From assembly GCF_938017775.1 (NCBI RefSeq), contig NZ_CALIIU010000009.1, positions 55,843 through 119,842 on the forward strand: a stretch of DNA of 64,000 bases. Reading direction: 5' to 3'. The position numbers and the translations under genes were made by a program. The stretch comes from an uncultured Campylobacter sp. Lineage in GTDB: Bacteria; Campylobacterota; Campylobacteria; Campylobacterales; Campylobacteraceae. This document shows positions 17,856 to 26,770 of this stretch, one piece after another. Position 1 is the stretch's first letter. Every line of letters starts with the position of its first letter. The notes under the pieces are model-generated. The model saw only the letters and a program-made list of their open reading frames with translations, ran no database searches and was not told the origin of the DNA.

Positions 17856-18662
17856 ATGAAAAAGTCATTTTTTCTTATTCTATTGTCGGCGATCTTTGTT
17901 TTTGCGAATTCCTTAAGCGAGATCAAGCAAAGTAAGGTTATCAGAGTGGGCGTTTATGAAAACGAGCCGCCTTTTAGCAAGTCGAGCGAGAAAGGCTTTG
18001 AAGGTTTCGAAGTCGAGCTTGCCAACGCGCTAGCTGGTAAAATTTTCGGCAACAGCGGCGGTCGTATCGAGCTCATACCGGTAACGAACGAAGTGCGCTT
18101 TCCGATGCTGCAAAACAATCAGGCAGATATGATAATCGCGGCTGCAAGTATCACTGAAGAGCGTAAGGGAAGCGTGGATTTCTCGATGCCGTATTTTACG
18201 GTGAATTTGGGAATTTTAACGAAAAAAGACTCAAATATTCACAAAATAGGCGATTTGATGGGTAAAAAGATCGGCGTCATCCGCAAGACCACCGGCGAGG
18301 CGTATATCAAAAAGGACGGCGGTTATAATGTTTCTTATTGCAACGATTCGGTCGATTGCTACAGGAGATTAAAAAGTGGCGAGATTGACGGATATTGTAA
18401 CAACAACCTTTTTGTAATGGTCTATCCGATCGTAGATCCTGCGGTCGAGGTCAATATAAAAAATTTAGGCGAGAACGTATTCTTGGGCGTCGCAGTACAA
18501 AAGGGCAACGCAGAGCTGCTAGAAGCGATCAATAAAGGCTTGATTGCGCTTAGCAAAGAGGGCTTTTTCAAAAAGGCTTACGAGGACACTTTCGAATCCT
18601 TCTATAAAGGCACCGTCGATAAAAAATATTTCCTACTCGACGATCTTTACAGCTTTTTTTAA
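17856..18662 (+). CDS. Periplasmic solute-binding protein (ABC family 3), paralogue B
   Basis: 268 aa, signal peptide MKKSFFLILLSAIFVFANS. Same domain as paralogue A: VIRVGVYENEPPFS, GFEVELANALAGKI, ADMIIAAASITEERKG and VDFSMPYFTVN, cysteines in YCNDSVDCY, and the C-terminal tail YKGTVDKKYFLLDDLYSFF. AAGGAGG directly precedes the ATG, predicting strong translation. It is closest to paralogue C, which begins only 17 bp after its stop, so B and C form an operon and result from a recent duplication. Ligand-facing residues differ in part from A, so ligands may differ. Confidence 0.9.
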   Translation: MKKSFFLILLSAIFVFANSLSEIKQSKVIRVGVYENEPPFSKSSEKGFEGFEVELANALAGKIFGNSGGRIELIPVTNEVRFPMLQNNQADMIIAAASITEERKGSVDFSMPYFTVNLGILTKKDSNIHKIGDLMGKKIGVIRKTTGEAYIKKDGGYNVSYCNDSVDCYRRLKSGEIDGYCNNNLFVMVYPIVDPAVEVNIKNLGENVFLGVAVQKGNAELLEAINKGLIALSKEGFFKKAYEDTFESFYKGTVDKKYFLLDDLYSFF

Positions 18663-18679
18663 TAAAAAAGGAATTTGAA

Positions 18680-19486
18680 ATGAAAAAATCACTGTTTTTA
18701 ATTCTTTTATCTTGCATCTTTGCGCTTGCGAATTCTTTAAGTCAAATAAAGCAGAGTAAAGTCATTCGTATCGCCGTTTATGAAAATGAACCTCCGTTTA
18801 GTAGGGTCACGGATAACGGCTTTGAGGGCTTTGACGTGGAGCTTGCTAATGCAATCGGAGGCAAAATTTTAGGCGATACCGGCGGCAGGATCGAGCTCGT
18901 ACCGGTATCGGCGCAAGCGCGCTTTCCGTCCATTCAAAATAATCAGGCAGATATGCTTATCGCGGCTGCAAGCGTTACTGAGGAGAGAAAGAAAAATTAT
19001 GAGTTTTCGATGCCCTATCTTTCGGTAAATTCCGGAGTTTTAACCAGAAAAAGCGACAATATCCAAAAAATGAGCGATCTGCGAGGTAAGAAAGTAGGCG
19101 TCATCCGCGGCTCGACGGGCGAAGCGTTTATGCAAAAGGACGGCGGCTACAATCTAGTGTATTGCAAAAATTCCTCCGATTGCTACAAACGGTTAAAGAG
19201 CGGCGAAATCGATGGCGCGTGCGACGATAATCTATTTGTGATGGTCTATCCGGTCGCAGATCCTAGCGTCGAGGTTAATATCAAAAGTCTTGGCAAGAAC
19301 GTATTTTTAGGCATCGCGATGCAAAAAGGCAACGCAGATCTCGCAGAAGCCGTCAATCAAGCGCTTATCTCGCTTAGTAAAGAGGGCTTTTTCAAAAAGG
19401 CGTATAACGATACTTTTGAGCCTTTCTACAAAGGCACCGTCGATAAAAAATACTTCCTTTTAGACGACATATACAGCTTCTTTTAA
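18680..19486 (+). CDS. Periplasmic solute-binding protein (ABC family 3), paralogue C
   Basis: 268 aa, signal peptide MKKSLFLILLSCIFALANS. The fold landmarks repeat those of paralogue B (IRIAVYENEPPFS, GFDVELANAIGGKI, ADMLIAAASVTEERK, CKNSSDCYKRLKSGEID) and the tail YKGTVDKKYFLLDDIYSFF is nearly the same. Exactly equal lengths of all three copies show that no indels survived since the duplications. AAAAGG precedes the ATG. Exported to the periplasm; presumed amino-acid or dicarboxylate-type ligand. No transporter partner follows; the next gene is convergent. Confidence 0.9.
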   Translation: MKKSLFLILLSCIFALANSLSQIKQSKVIRIAVYENEPPFSRVTDNGFEGFDVELANAIGGKILGDTGGRIELVPVSAQARFPSIQNNQADMLIAAASVTEERKKNYEFSMPYLSVNSGVLTRKSDNIQKMSDLRGKKVGVIRGSTGEAFMQKDGGYNLVYCKNSSDCYKRLKSGEIDGACDDNLFVMVYPVADPSVEVNIKSLGKNVFLGIAMQKGNADLAEAVNQALISLSKEGFFKKAYNDTFEPFYKGTVDKKYFLLDDIYSFF

Positions 19487-19721
19487 AATTTTAAATTTTG
19501 ATTGCGGGGTCGGAATTTGAAGCTTTGCGGCTTTAAATTCTAACCCGCGCATAATCGGCGTGTCATTAAAATTCCATCTCAAAATTTTGTCCTAAAATCT
19601 CATTTCAAATTTTATTAGTCCCGCCGCCGCGCCTAAGCCAGCGTGCACACGGCGGTCGCAATCTTTAGTATTTGCGAGCATTTAAGGCGCGCGAAATTAG
19701 ATTGAATTAAACTTTAAATTT

Positions 19722-20465
19722 TTACTTCGAGCCCTTGGAATTTTTTAAATCCTCTACGCGCTCCTGCTGAGCCTGCACGAACGCGCCGTATCTGATAAAA
19801 AGATAATCTTTGATCTCAAAAATCATCAACGTAAAAATCGAAGGCAGCGTGAAAAATCTAATCGTCATAAACACCAGATCAAGCGCGTTTAGCTCGTCGC
19901 TGCCCGCGCGATACCCTCCCGCGCCCGCGGTTAAAATTCCGTGAAGCGTCTCGTAGTTGTAAAGGATGAAAATCGTCACGAAAAGTGTGGAGAGCTTCGA
20001 TACGATCTTATTCATGATCTGCGCCACGTCCTCATCGGCGATCACCGACATCGCAAACCACACGATGGTGAAAAACAGCGGAAAGACGATGTTGAAATTT
20101 AGCGAGTTATCAAGCTTTTGTGCACCCGTAACCGCGATGATCGCAAACACCGCCGCAAAGGGGATCACAAATAGCGCGAAGGTCATCGCTGATTTTATCG
20201 CCTTAAAAAAGCCATACGCAAGCAGAGGCGAGCCCAAAGCAAGCAAAAAGATCGTCAGTGCGTAGTTGGCTTTGGCAAAATCGTATAGGTTAAACAGCGC
20301 AAATACCGATGCTGCGGCAAGTAGCGGCACGCTGAGCTTAAAGAGCGCCCCATATTTGGCGTAAGCGCGCGATACGACGGCATCGAGCCTGCTAAATTTA
20401 ATGTTTAAGCTTTGCGCTCTGATGAAAAACAAAATGACGAATTTGACGATTACGTTTGGGCTCAT
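19722..20465 (-). CDS. Hypothetical integral membrane protein, 247 aa
   Basis: Several hydrophobic helices are visible (about 6): VIVKFVILFFI, LSVPLLAAASVFALFNLY, ALTIFLLALGSPLLAYGF, FALFVIPFAAVFAIIAV, NIVFPLFFTIVWFAMSVI, and LFVTIFILYNYETLHGI. A C-terminal polar tail (QAQQERVEDLKNSKGSK) is probably cytoplasmic. I chose the ATG at 20463-20465 rather than GTG at 20471 because AAAGG has the right spacing only to the ATG. No family recognised. It points toward the solute-binding genes, with no sign of a shared operon. Confidence 0.7.
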   Translation of the reverse strand: MSPNVIVKFVILFFIRAQSLNIKFSRLDAVVSRAYAKYGALFKLSVPLLAAASVFALFNLYDFAKANYALTIFLLALGSPLLAYGFFKAIKSAMTFALFVIPFAAVFAIIAVTGAQKLDNSLNFNIVFPLFFTIVWFAMSVIADEDVAQIMNKIVSKLSTLFVTIFILYNYETLHGILTAGAGGYRAGSDELNALDLVFMTIRFFTLPSIFTLMIFEIKDYLFIRYGAFVQAQQERVEDLKNSKGSK

Positions 20466-21215
20466 ACGCACCTTTCCGTTTAAATTTATGAAATTTTATC
20501 CGCGCTAAATTTGCGAAATTTTATCTGCAGAACCTGTCCGTAGAATTAGGCTTTGCCGACGGCTTATGCGGTCTGCGTTAAAATTTCATCGCGCTCTCGC
20601 TGCGTTGCTATCTTGCCACCTCTCGGGCTCTGTCTTTTGGCTATGTGAGGCGGACCTGCGCGCTTTGGCTTGCATAGCGTCTTGCTAGCAAGCCTTTTCG
20701 GGTTGCGACGTGCTACGGCGGCGCCCATTCGGCTCGGCGCGCGATACTTTGCTTGCGGTATCCGCGTCGCGTCCGCGCATGAGAGCTTGGCGCCGCTAAA
20801 ATTTTACCGGCTCTTAGCTCTATGCGATACGTTCTGTGCGCCGCGATAGAATTTTGTGCGACGCAAAGAGCTGTCGCGCTTGGCTTTGCGCCGCAATGCG
20901 GCAAAATTTTAAAATTTGCGCCGCAAAGCGCCTATCTTGCTTACTAGGATGCGGCGCGAATGATTAAATTTTAACCGCACCGTTGCCGAGCCGTTTTAAA
21001 TCTCAAATGAAATTTTGAGCCGCTACGATACGTGAAATTCCAAAAATCGCGCCTTAGCGATCAAGCTCATTTGCGCTTGCTTGTGAGCCATGCAAAAAGT
21101 AGCGCACTTGCGCCCCTCGCCGCGCCCATGCAAAAGCAACGCGCCCCTTGCCGCTCAAAGTCCATTTTTGCCCATTCTAGCCCTCTGTTAAACCGAAACT
21201 AAGAAGTGCGCGCCC
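20466..21215. other. Large non-coding stretch between two minus-strand genes
   Basis: About 750 bp, GC-rich, without a convincing gene on either strand. It contains imperfect repeats such as GCAAAAAGTAGCGCACTTGC / GCAAAAGCAACGCGCCCCTTGC (about 21090-21150) and two GAAATTTTATC units near 20490-20525. Short open frames occur but lack start sites and protein-like composition. May be a decayed gene region. Confidence 0.5.
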
Positions 21216-22565
21216 TCACATCCAATCTAAAATTTGCGTGATCTCCGTAGCGTGAAAAATTTTAAGTCCCTGCGCATTTTGCGGCTTCATCGGGACGATC
21301 GCGTTTTTAAATTTCTGCATCGCGGCTTCTTTCAGGCGCGCATCGAGGTTGAAGATCTCTCTGATCTCGCCGTTTAGGCTCACCTCGCCGATGAAGACGC
21401 TCTCTTTGCTGATCGGGCGGTTTTTGAAGCTGCTTACGATCGCCGCGATGACGGCTAGATCGCACGCCGTTTCGGTGATCTTTACGCCGCCGCTTACGTT
21501 TACGAAGACGTCGTATCCACCAAGCCCGATCTCAAGCTTGCGATCAAGCAGCGCCAGAAGCATATCGAGGCGGTTTTTATCAAAGCCTGTGGCGCTGCGC
21601 TTCGGGTAGCCGCTCTCGCACACGAGCGCTTGGATCTCCACGACGAGCGCGCGCGTACCCTCCATCGTGATCGTGATCGCCGAGCCGCTTACCGCCTTGC
21701 CGCGGGTGAAAAATTTACTCGCGACATCCTTGGCGCTGACGAGCCCATGCGGCCCCATCTCGAAAATCCCAACCTCGCTCGTAGCCCCAAAGCGGTTTTT
21801 AAAACCGCGCAAAATTCTAAGCTGCTTGCTCGCATCGCCCTCGAAATACAGCACCACGTCCACCATATGCTCTAGTATGCGCGGGCCCGCGATCGAGCCT
21901 TCTTTGGTGATGTGGCCGATGATGAAGATCGAAATACCGCACGCTTTGGCAAGTCGCATCAGCTCAAACGTGATCTCGCGCACCTGCGTGATAGAGCCCG
22001 GCGCAGAGGGGGCTTTGTCGCTAAAAAGCGTCTGGATGCTATCGATGACGATAAACTTATAATCCCTACGCTCCACCTCTTCAAGCACGGCGCTCAGATT
22101 GATCTCGGTGAGCAAAAACAGCTGCTCGCTTATCGCGCCAAGCCGCTGCGCGCGCATTTTGATCTGGCTGGCGCTCTCTTCGCCGCTTACGTAAAGCACG
22201 GCGCGGCCGCCGCTTGCTAAATTTGCCGCGATCTTAAGCAGCAGCGTGGATTTTCCGATACCGGGGCTGCCGCCGATTAGCACGAGCGAGCCCTCCACGA
22301 CGCCGCCTCCGAGGACTAAATTTAGCTCGCTATCTTTGGTGTCAATGCGCGAAATTTGCTCAATTTCTATCTCGCTGATCGCTTTGGCGCTTGCGGATGA
22401 GGCGCGGGCAAGCTCGCCCTCGATCTCTTTTAGCGCTTTGATCTGGGCGGGCTTGAGCTCGACGAAGCTATCGAATGCACCGCAGCCGGGGCATCTGCCG
22501 AGCCATCTGCTTTGCTGATTGCCGCAGTGCTGACACTCAAAAATCATGGTTTTAATTTTCGCCAT
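21216..22565 (-). CDS. radA: DNA repair protein RadA/Sms
   Basis: 449-aa RecA-like branch-migration helicase that processes recombination intermediates. A zinc finger C11-x2-C14 ... C25-x2-C28 opens the protein, followed by the ATPase with Walker A GGSPGIGKSTLL near residue 100 and the RadA-specific KNRFG motif (GFKNRFGATSEVG); the C-terminal third is the Lon-protease-like domain. GAGGAT precedes the ATG on the minus strand and a TATAAT box lies upstream. In C. jejuni radA adjoins ftsY as I remember it; here brnQ and the DUF1963 cassette lie between them. Confidence 0.96.
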   Translation of the reverse strand: MAKIKTMIFECQHCGNQQSRWLGRCPGCGAFDSFVELKPAQIKALKEIEGELARASSASAKAISEIEIEQISRIDTKDSELNLVLGGGVVEGSLVLIGGSPGIGKSTLLLKIAANLASGGRAVLYVSGEESASQIKMRAQRLGAISEQLFLLTEINLSAVLEEVERRDYKFIVIDSIQTLFSDKAPSAPGSITQVREITFELMRLAKACGISIFIIGHITKEGSIAGPRILEHMVDVVLYFEGDASKQLRILRGFKNRFGATSEVGIFEMGPHGLVSAKDVASKFFTRGKAVSGSAITITMEGTRALVVEIQALVCESGYPKRSATGFDKNRLDMLLALLDRKLEIGLGGYDVFVNVSGGVKITETACDLAVIAAIVSSFKNRPISKESVFIGEVSLNGEIREIFNLDARLKEAAMQKFKNAIVPMKPQNAQGLKIFHATEITQILDWM

Positions 22566-22612
22566 TTTTATCCTCGCTCATTTTGTCTAAATTTAGCCTT
22601 GAATTTCGCGAA

Positions 22613-22618
22613 ATTATA
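22613..22618 (-). promoter_or_regulatory. -10 box for radA
   Basis: Minus-strand TATAAT (context AAGTATAATTTCG), 48 bp before the radA ATG. Confidence 0.5.
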
Positions 22619-22775
22619 CTTAAAATTTTTAAAATTTTAACCGCCCCGCGCGCTGCGTGTCCGCCAAAAAATCGTAAAAAAGCTAATTTTTAGCTAAATT
22701 TCGGCTAAATTTAAATATGTTTTAAACATTTGTAACTACAATATAAGTTTCAAATCCAGCAAGGAAGGTTTTAAG

Positions 22776-24107
22776 ATGAAGGGCAAGCTTAGTAGAAGCC
22801 AGTTTTTGACGATATCGCTTACGCTATTTGCGATGTTTTTCGGTGCGGGAAATTTTATTTTTCCGCCGGGTCTTGGCAGGGAGTCGGGGCAGAATTTTTA
22901 TATCGCGATAATGTTTTTTTGCGCTACGGCGGTGCTTCTGCCGGTGCTCGGCGTCGCAGGCATTGCGCGCGCAAAGGGGCTTCAGAGCCTGGTGCGCCGC
23001 ATAGATCCGGTGTTTGCGATCGTTTTTACCGCGCTTTTATATCTTACGATCGGGCCGCTTTTTGCGATACCGCGCGCGGCGAATATGCCTTTTGACATCG
23101 CGATTAAGCCTTTTATTGCGGAAGAGCGCCTTCAAATTTGGCTATTTGTTTATTCTGCGGCATATTTTGCGCTAAACTATTACATCTGTATGAACCCTTC
23201 AAAGCTCGTCGATCTACTAGGAAAATACCTTACGCCGATACTTTTGGCGCTTATTTTGTTACTTTTCGGCGCGGGATTTTTGTTTCCTATCGGAAGCTTC
23301 GTAGCTCCTAGCGGAGAGTATGTCGATCATGCCGCAGCAAAGGGCTTCGTAGAGGGCTATCAGACGATGGATGCGCTTGCATCGTTGGCATTTGGAATCA
23401 TCGTAATTAACGCTATTAAAGCAACCGGCGTTAGCGACGAGAAGCACCTCGTCACCTCTACCATAAAAGCGGGAATGATGTCGGGCGTCATACTGATGAC
23501 GATATATTTCATGCTGGGCTATCTGGGTGCGACCTCCGCAGAACTTTTCAAAGATGCGCCGAATATCAACGGAGCGGAGCTTCTTTCGCGAGTAAGCGAT
23601 CATTATTTCGGAAGAATTGGCGTCGTGATCCTAGGCAGTGCGTTTTTCCTAGCCTGCATCACCACGACGCTGGGCCTTATAAGCTCGGCTAGCGAATACT
23701 TCGAGGAGCTTACGAAAGGCAAGATCAAATATAAAACCTGGGCGATCGCTTGGTGCGTGATCGGCTTTGGAGTCGCAAATTTCGGCCTTACGACCATCAT
23801 CAAAGGCTCCATCCCCGTGCTCGTCGCCATCTATCCGATCTCGATCATGCTGATAATCCTCTCGCTGATTAATCCGTGGATTGATTCGAGCAAGTTGATT
23901 TACCGCGCCTGCGTCTATGTTTGCGTCGTCGAGGGCGTCATAAACGGACTTGATATTTTGGGGATTTCGGTGCCGCTTGTGACGTCGTTTGTGAAGATGA
24001 TGCCGTTTTACGACTCGATGCTCGGCTGGATCGTGCCTAGCACCTTGACCTTCGCCGTGACCTACGTGCTGCATCTGATCTTTGAAAAAAGAGACGATAG
24101 TTTTTAA
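22776..24107 (+). CDS. brnQ: Branched-chain amino acid:cation symporter BrnQ
   Basis: 443-aa inner-membrane carrier with about 12 helices that imports Leu, Ile and Val with Na+ or H+. The start KLSRSQFLTISLTLFAMFFG and AGNFIFPPGLGRESG are the LIVCS-family signature in helix 1; ALLYLTIGPLFAIPRAA is helix 3. AAGGAAG precedes ATG 22776 and a TACAATATAAG segment (about 22737) may hold the promoter. The gene is divergent from radA. A GC-rich hairpin follows the stop. Confidence 0.93.
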   Translation: MKGKLSRSQFLTISLTLFAMFFGAGNFIFPPGLGRESGQNFYIAIMFFCATAVLLPVLGVAGIARAKGLQSLVRRIDPVFAIVFTALLYLTIGPLFAIPRAANMPFDIAIKPFIAEERLQIWLFVYSAAYFALNYYICMNPSKLVDLLGKYLTPILLALILLLFGAGFLFPIGSFVAPSGEYVDHAAAKGFVEGYQTMDALASLAFGIIVINAIKATGVSDEKHLVTSTIKAGMMSGVILMTIYFMLGYLGATSAELFKDAPNINGAELLSRVSDHYFGRIGVVILGSAFFLACITTTLGLISSASEYFEELTKGKIKYKTWAIAWCVIGFGVANFGLTTIIKGSIPVLVAIYPISIMLIILSLINPWIDSSKLIYRACVYVCVVEGVINGLDILGISVPLVTSFVKMMPFYDSMLGWIVPSTLTFAVTYVLHLIFEKRDDSF

Positions 24108-24131
24108 ATTTAAGAGCTATTTTAAAATTTA

Positions 24132-24153
24132 GCCGGGCTCTACGGGGCTCGGC
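24132..24153 (+). terminator. Hairpin after brnQ, possible terminator
   Basis: Stem GCCGGGC (24132-24138) against GCTCGGC (24147-24153) with one G-U pair and an 8-base loop, 25 bp after the brnQ stop. No T-run follows directly, so it may be Rho-assisted or only 3'-end protection. Confidence 0.35.
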
Positions 24154-24299
24154 GTACTTCTAAATTTTAATTCGTCGCCGAATTTAATCTCTCATATTTT
24201 TCCATAGAATTTCGACATACAAAATAAACCGCCTTCAAAATTTAACCTAAATTTACGCTAAAATTATCAAAATAAAATTTCAAAAGTAAGGATGGCAAG

Positions 24300-26078
24300 A
24301 TGGGTAAGCGGGACGAAGCGCTAGGCTTGGTGCGAGATTTTGAACGCGACGGCTTTAGTATGCCTAATTTATACGAGCGGTTTTGGCGGCTACAAGGTGA
24401 TGCGGCGGCGTATTTTGCGCTAGCAGACGGCCTGCTGCGCGGGCGGGGGGACGGCCGCACGCTGCTAAAGGACGCTCTGGGCTATGTAGGCAAGGAGGAT
24501 TTTAAAGCTCTGATCGCCACTGCGGTTGAAATTTTGCGCGAAGAAGCAGCAGGGTGGCGCAAAACGAAGCAGGACGAAAGCGCGGCACAGATGGGAGAGA
24601 ATGCGCGCTCGGCGCGGGCGGACGAAAGCACAGGCAAAAGTGTACGGCAACGCGGCAGAGATGAAAAGAGCGCGCGCTGGAAAAACGCCGAAGAGGTCAT
24701 CGTCATGGCAAGTCTCGAGTTCGCGCCGTTTTTGCACCAGTATCTGGGCGAGCTTTTTAAATTGCAGCCGAACGAGAGCACGTATTACGCGGAGTATCCG
24801 TGGCGCGGGCTTAGTTACGAGAGCTCGCAAATCTGGCGTGAGAAGCTTGCGGATCCGCAGACGAGCGAAGATGAGCGGCAAAAAATTTTTAGCTGCCTGC
24901 TGCAAACCCGCGAGCCGCGAAACGTAAAATTTGCCTGCGAGTTCGCGCTTGCAGAGGATTTTTTCGATCGCCCGTGCGATTTGCTCGAATATATAGGCTA
25001 CTGGCTGGAGGCCGTGGGATTTACTTTTGAGCGATCTAAATTTGACGCAGACGGTGCGGCTCAAATGGCAGCAAATGAAATTGTAAAAATGGATGCGGAC
25101 GAATGCGGCGGCGCCAAACAAACCCAACCTAGCGAGCGCGATCTATCGCAGATGTCAAACGAGCCGGGCGGCGCTACTTCAGCGTTGCTGCAAGCGGATG
25201 AGTGCGATCTATCGCGCAAAAATTTAGATGAAGCGCGCGATGCGGCAAGTGCCGTTAAATTTAACGCTGGCGAGTTAAAATCGGCAGCGAGCCAAAATTT
25301 TAAAGCGTGCGCAGCTGAACACGATTCTAAATTTAACTCAAATGAGCCAGCCGCCGATAAATCACAAAAAGCGCCGAACGATGAAATTTGCTTTGGCGGT
25401 GAGAAATTCAGGCTCAAAAGATACTGCGGCCAGCGCGCGTATCACATAATCTTTCCGCGCGGCTATTTCGGCGCGCCCTACGCGCCGCATCTGGCGAAGC
25501 ACCATCCGACCTGGCGGTTTGAGGGCGGCGAGACAGGATATAAGCTCGGCGGGGTTTTGGACGAGGCGAACGGCGATGCGCAAAATCCGCTATTTCATCT
25601 TATCACGCTTGATCCGCTGCCCCGTGACTTGCCCGTGCGCTCGCTGCCGCGCCTAGTCCTCGCCGCGCACATCAGAGAGATAAATGAAGGCGAGATAGTC
25701 TTTTACGAGCACGACGCGCAGGGTATGCCGCGACGTATCGGCGAAAGGACGCAGGTCGAATACGTGCAGGACGAGCCGATAAAGAAGTGCGAGGTCGCGC
25801 TGGCGCCTACGCCCGCGCGCTGGACGGCTCAGGACTGGGGGATGTCAAACAGCAGGCAAAACCTCGCGCGCATCGGCGGCGAGTCATCATGGATACAGGG
25901 CGCCTTGGTGCCGACGTGCCCGATATGCGGCGAAAAGATGGAGTTTTTGATGCAGCTTGACAGCGAGCTTCCAAGCTGCGAGCAAGGCGGCGAGGTATAT
26001 TTCGGCAGCGGCGGGATTTTATATGTGTTTTGGTGCGAGCGGACGCGGGTGAGCGCGTTTTTTATGCAGTGCACGTGA
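24300..26078 (+). CDS. YwqG-like protein with C-terminal DUF1963 domain
   Basis: 592 aa. Residues about 1-250 form a helical region of unknown kind; residues about 255-360 are low-complexity Asp/Glu/Ser/Ala linker; residues about 362-592 resemble the DUF1963/YwqG family by the end pattern IQGALVPTCPICGEKMEFL, GGILYVFWC and VSAFFMQCT, with a probable metal-binding CPIC/C arrangement. Family function is not established; such proteins often sit in immunity-type gene arrays. AAGGA precedes the ATG. A G6 run is present at 24445-24450. The last 50 bases are repeated 562 bp downstream as a gene remnant. Confidence 0.75.
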   Translation: MGKRDEALGLVRDFERDGFSMPNLYERFWRLQGDAAAYFALADGLLRGRGDGRTLLKDALGYVGKEDFKALIATAVEILREEAAGWRKTKQDESAAQMGENARSARADESTGKSVRQRGRDEKSARWKNAEEVIVMASLEFAPFLHQYLGELFKLQPNESTYYAEYPWRGLSYESSQIWREKLADPQTSEDERQKIFSCLLQTREPRNVKFACEFALAEDFFDRPCDLLEYIGYWLEAVGFTFERSKFDADGAAQMAANEIVKMDADECGGAKQTQPSERDLSQMSNEPGGATSALLQADECDLSRKNLDEARDAASAVKFNAGELKSAASQNFKACAAEHDSKFNSNEPAADKSQKAPNDEICFGGEKFRLKRYCGQRAYHIIFPRGYFGAPYAPHLAKHHPTWRFEGGETGYKLGGVLDEANGDAQNPLFHLITLDPLPRDLPVRSLPRLVLAAHIREINEGEIVFYEHDAQGMPRRIGERTQVEYVQDEPIKKCEVALAPTPARWTAQDWGMSNSRQNLARIGGESSWIQGALVPTCPICGEKMEFLMQLDSELPSCEQGGEVYFGSGGILYVFWCERTRVSAFFMQCT

Positions 26079-26083
26079 GTAAA
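26028..26083 (+). repeat. Direct repeat, copy 1 (tail of the DUF1963 gene)
   Basis: 56 bp covering the last 16 codons of the DUF1963 gene, the stop TGA and five bases beyond. Repeated at 26590-26645 with a single mismatch (C to G in GAGCG[C/G]GTTTTTT). Confidence 0.9.
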
Positions 26084-26102
26084 TTTTAAGAAAGACGCGC
26101 AA

Positions 26103-26555
26103 ATGGACAGACGGATGATCACGGCGAAAATAAAAAGAAGGAGCAATGTTTGGCATTTTGACGATTATTTTAAGTCGCTTCGCGAGAATGAAAACGAAAT
26201 AGCAAAGCCTATCAGGCAGTTCGTCTCGGATCCGAAAAGGTATCTGTTCAGTACGAAAGAAACCCTTCACGACGCCGTTTTGACTGAATTTAAATTCGCT
26301 ATTTTAAAAAACGAAGATAGACTAGCGATGAAATTTTTATCGCCCTACCGAGATAGAAATTTTAAATTTGTTTTCAAAAACGTCCTAGCCGTCCACTTCA
26401 AAACGGATGATAAGAGCTTTAAAAATAACGATCTGATAGTTCATCAATTTTCGCTAAAGCGGGAAGGCGTTTGCGAGTATGATTTTATCTTTGCGAGCGG
26501 GCAGAGGATAGCCGTGAAATTTAAGCGGCTTGAAATCATTGAAGAATTCTTGTAA
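26103..26555 (+). CDS. Hypothetical protein, 150 aa, inside the repeat-flanked unit
   Basis: Soluble, basic and rich in Lys/Phe; no signal peptide or membrane helix. The C-terminal part (HQFSLKREGVCEYDFIFASG, QRIAVKFKRLEII) looks like a beta-sheet domain similar in feel to small immunity proteins, but I recognise no family. The sequence is more AT-rich than the DUF1963 gene before it. ATG 26103 or 26115 could be the start; neither has a strong ribosome-binding site, but translation could be coupled to the upstream gene 25 bp away. It is bracketed by the 56-bp direct repeats, so it probably arrived by duplication or recombination. Confidence 0.6.
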   Translation: MDRRMITAKIKRRSNVWHFDDYFKSLRENENEIAKPIRQFVSDPKRYLFSTKETLHDAVLTEFKFAILKNEDRLAMKFLSPYRDRNFKFVFKNVLAVHFKTDDKSFKNNDLIVHQFSLKREGVCEYDFIFASGQRIAVKFKRLEIIEEFL

Positions 26556-26568
26556 GCACGCCGCGTTG

Positions 26569-26640
26569 CGGGCGGAGGGATTTTACGTATTTTGGTGCGA
26601 GCGGACGCGGGTGAGCGGGTTTTTTATGCAGTGCACGTGA
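26569..26640 (+). pseudogene. Remnant of a second DUF1963 gene (C-terminus only)
   Basis: In-frame residues FYVFWCERTRVSGFFMQCT then TGA, matching the last residues of the intact gene at 24300-26078 except for a 2-base deletion upstream of the matching part and Ala to Gly. No coding sequence for the rest of the domain precedes it. Confidence 0.8.
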
Positions 26641-26645
26641 GTAAA
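26590..26645 (+). repeat. Direct repeat, copy 2
   Basis: Second copy of the 56-bp repeat at 26028-26083, one mismatch. Between the copies lies the 150-aa gene. The repeats could recombine to delete the 562-bp unit. Confidence 0.9.
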
Positions 26646-26770
26646 AATTTTGTAAAATTATAAAACGAAAATCGTAAAATTCTAAGATAATCGAGCGGCA
26701 AAATTTGCCGAGCATTTCGGCGCGTAAAATTTAAGCTTGTTCGGCGAGAATATGTAAATTTGCGCAGAGC

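Noticed and set aside
20713..20904. Short minus-strand open frame
   Set aside because: Arg/Ala-rich with no start signal, in GC-rich non-coding sequence; looks like chance.
24445..24450. G6 run in the DUF1963 gene as a phase-variation tract
   Set aside because: Six bases is too short for frequent slippage and the surrounding gene is GC-rich.
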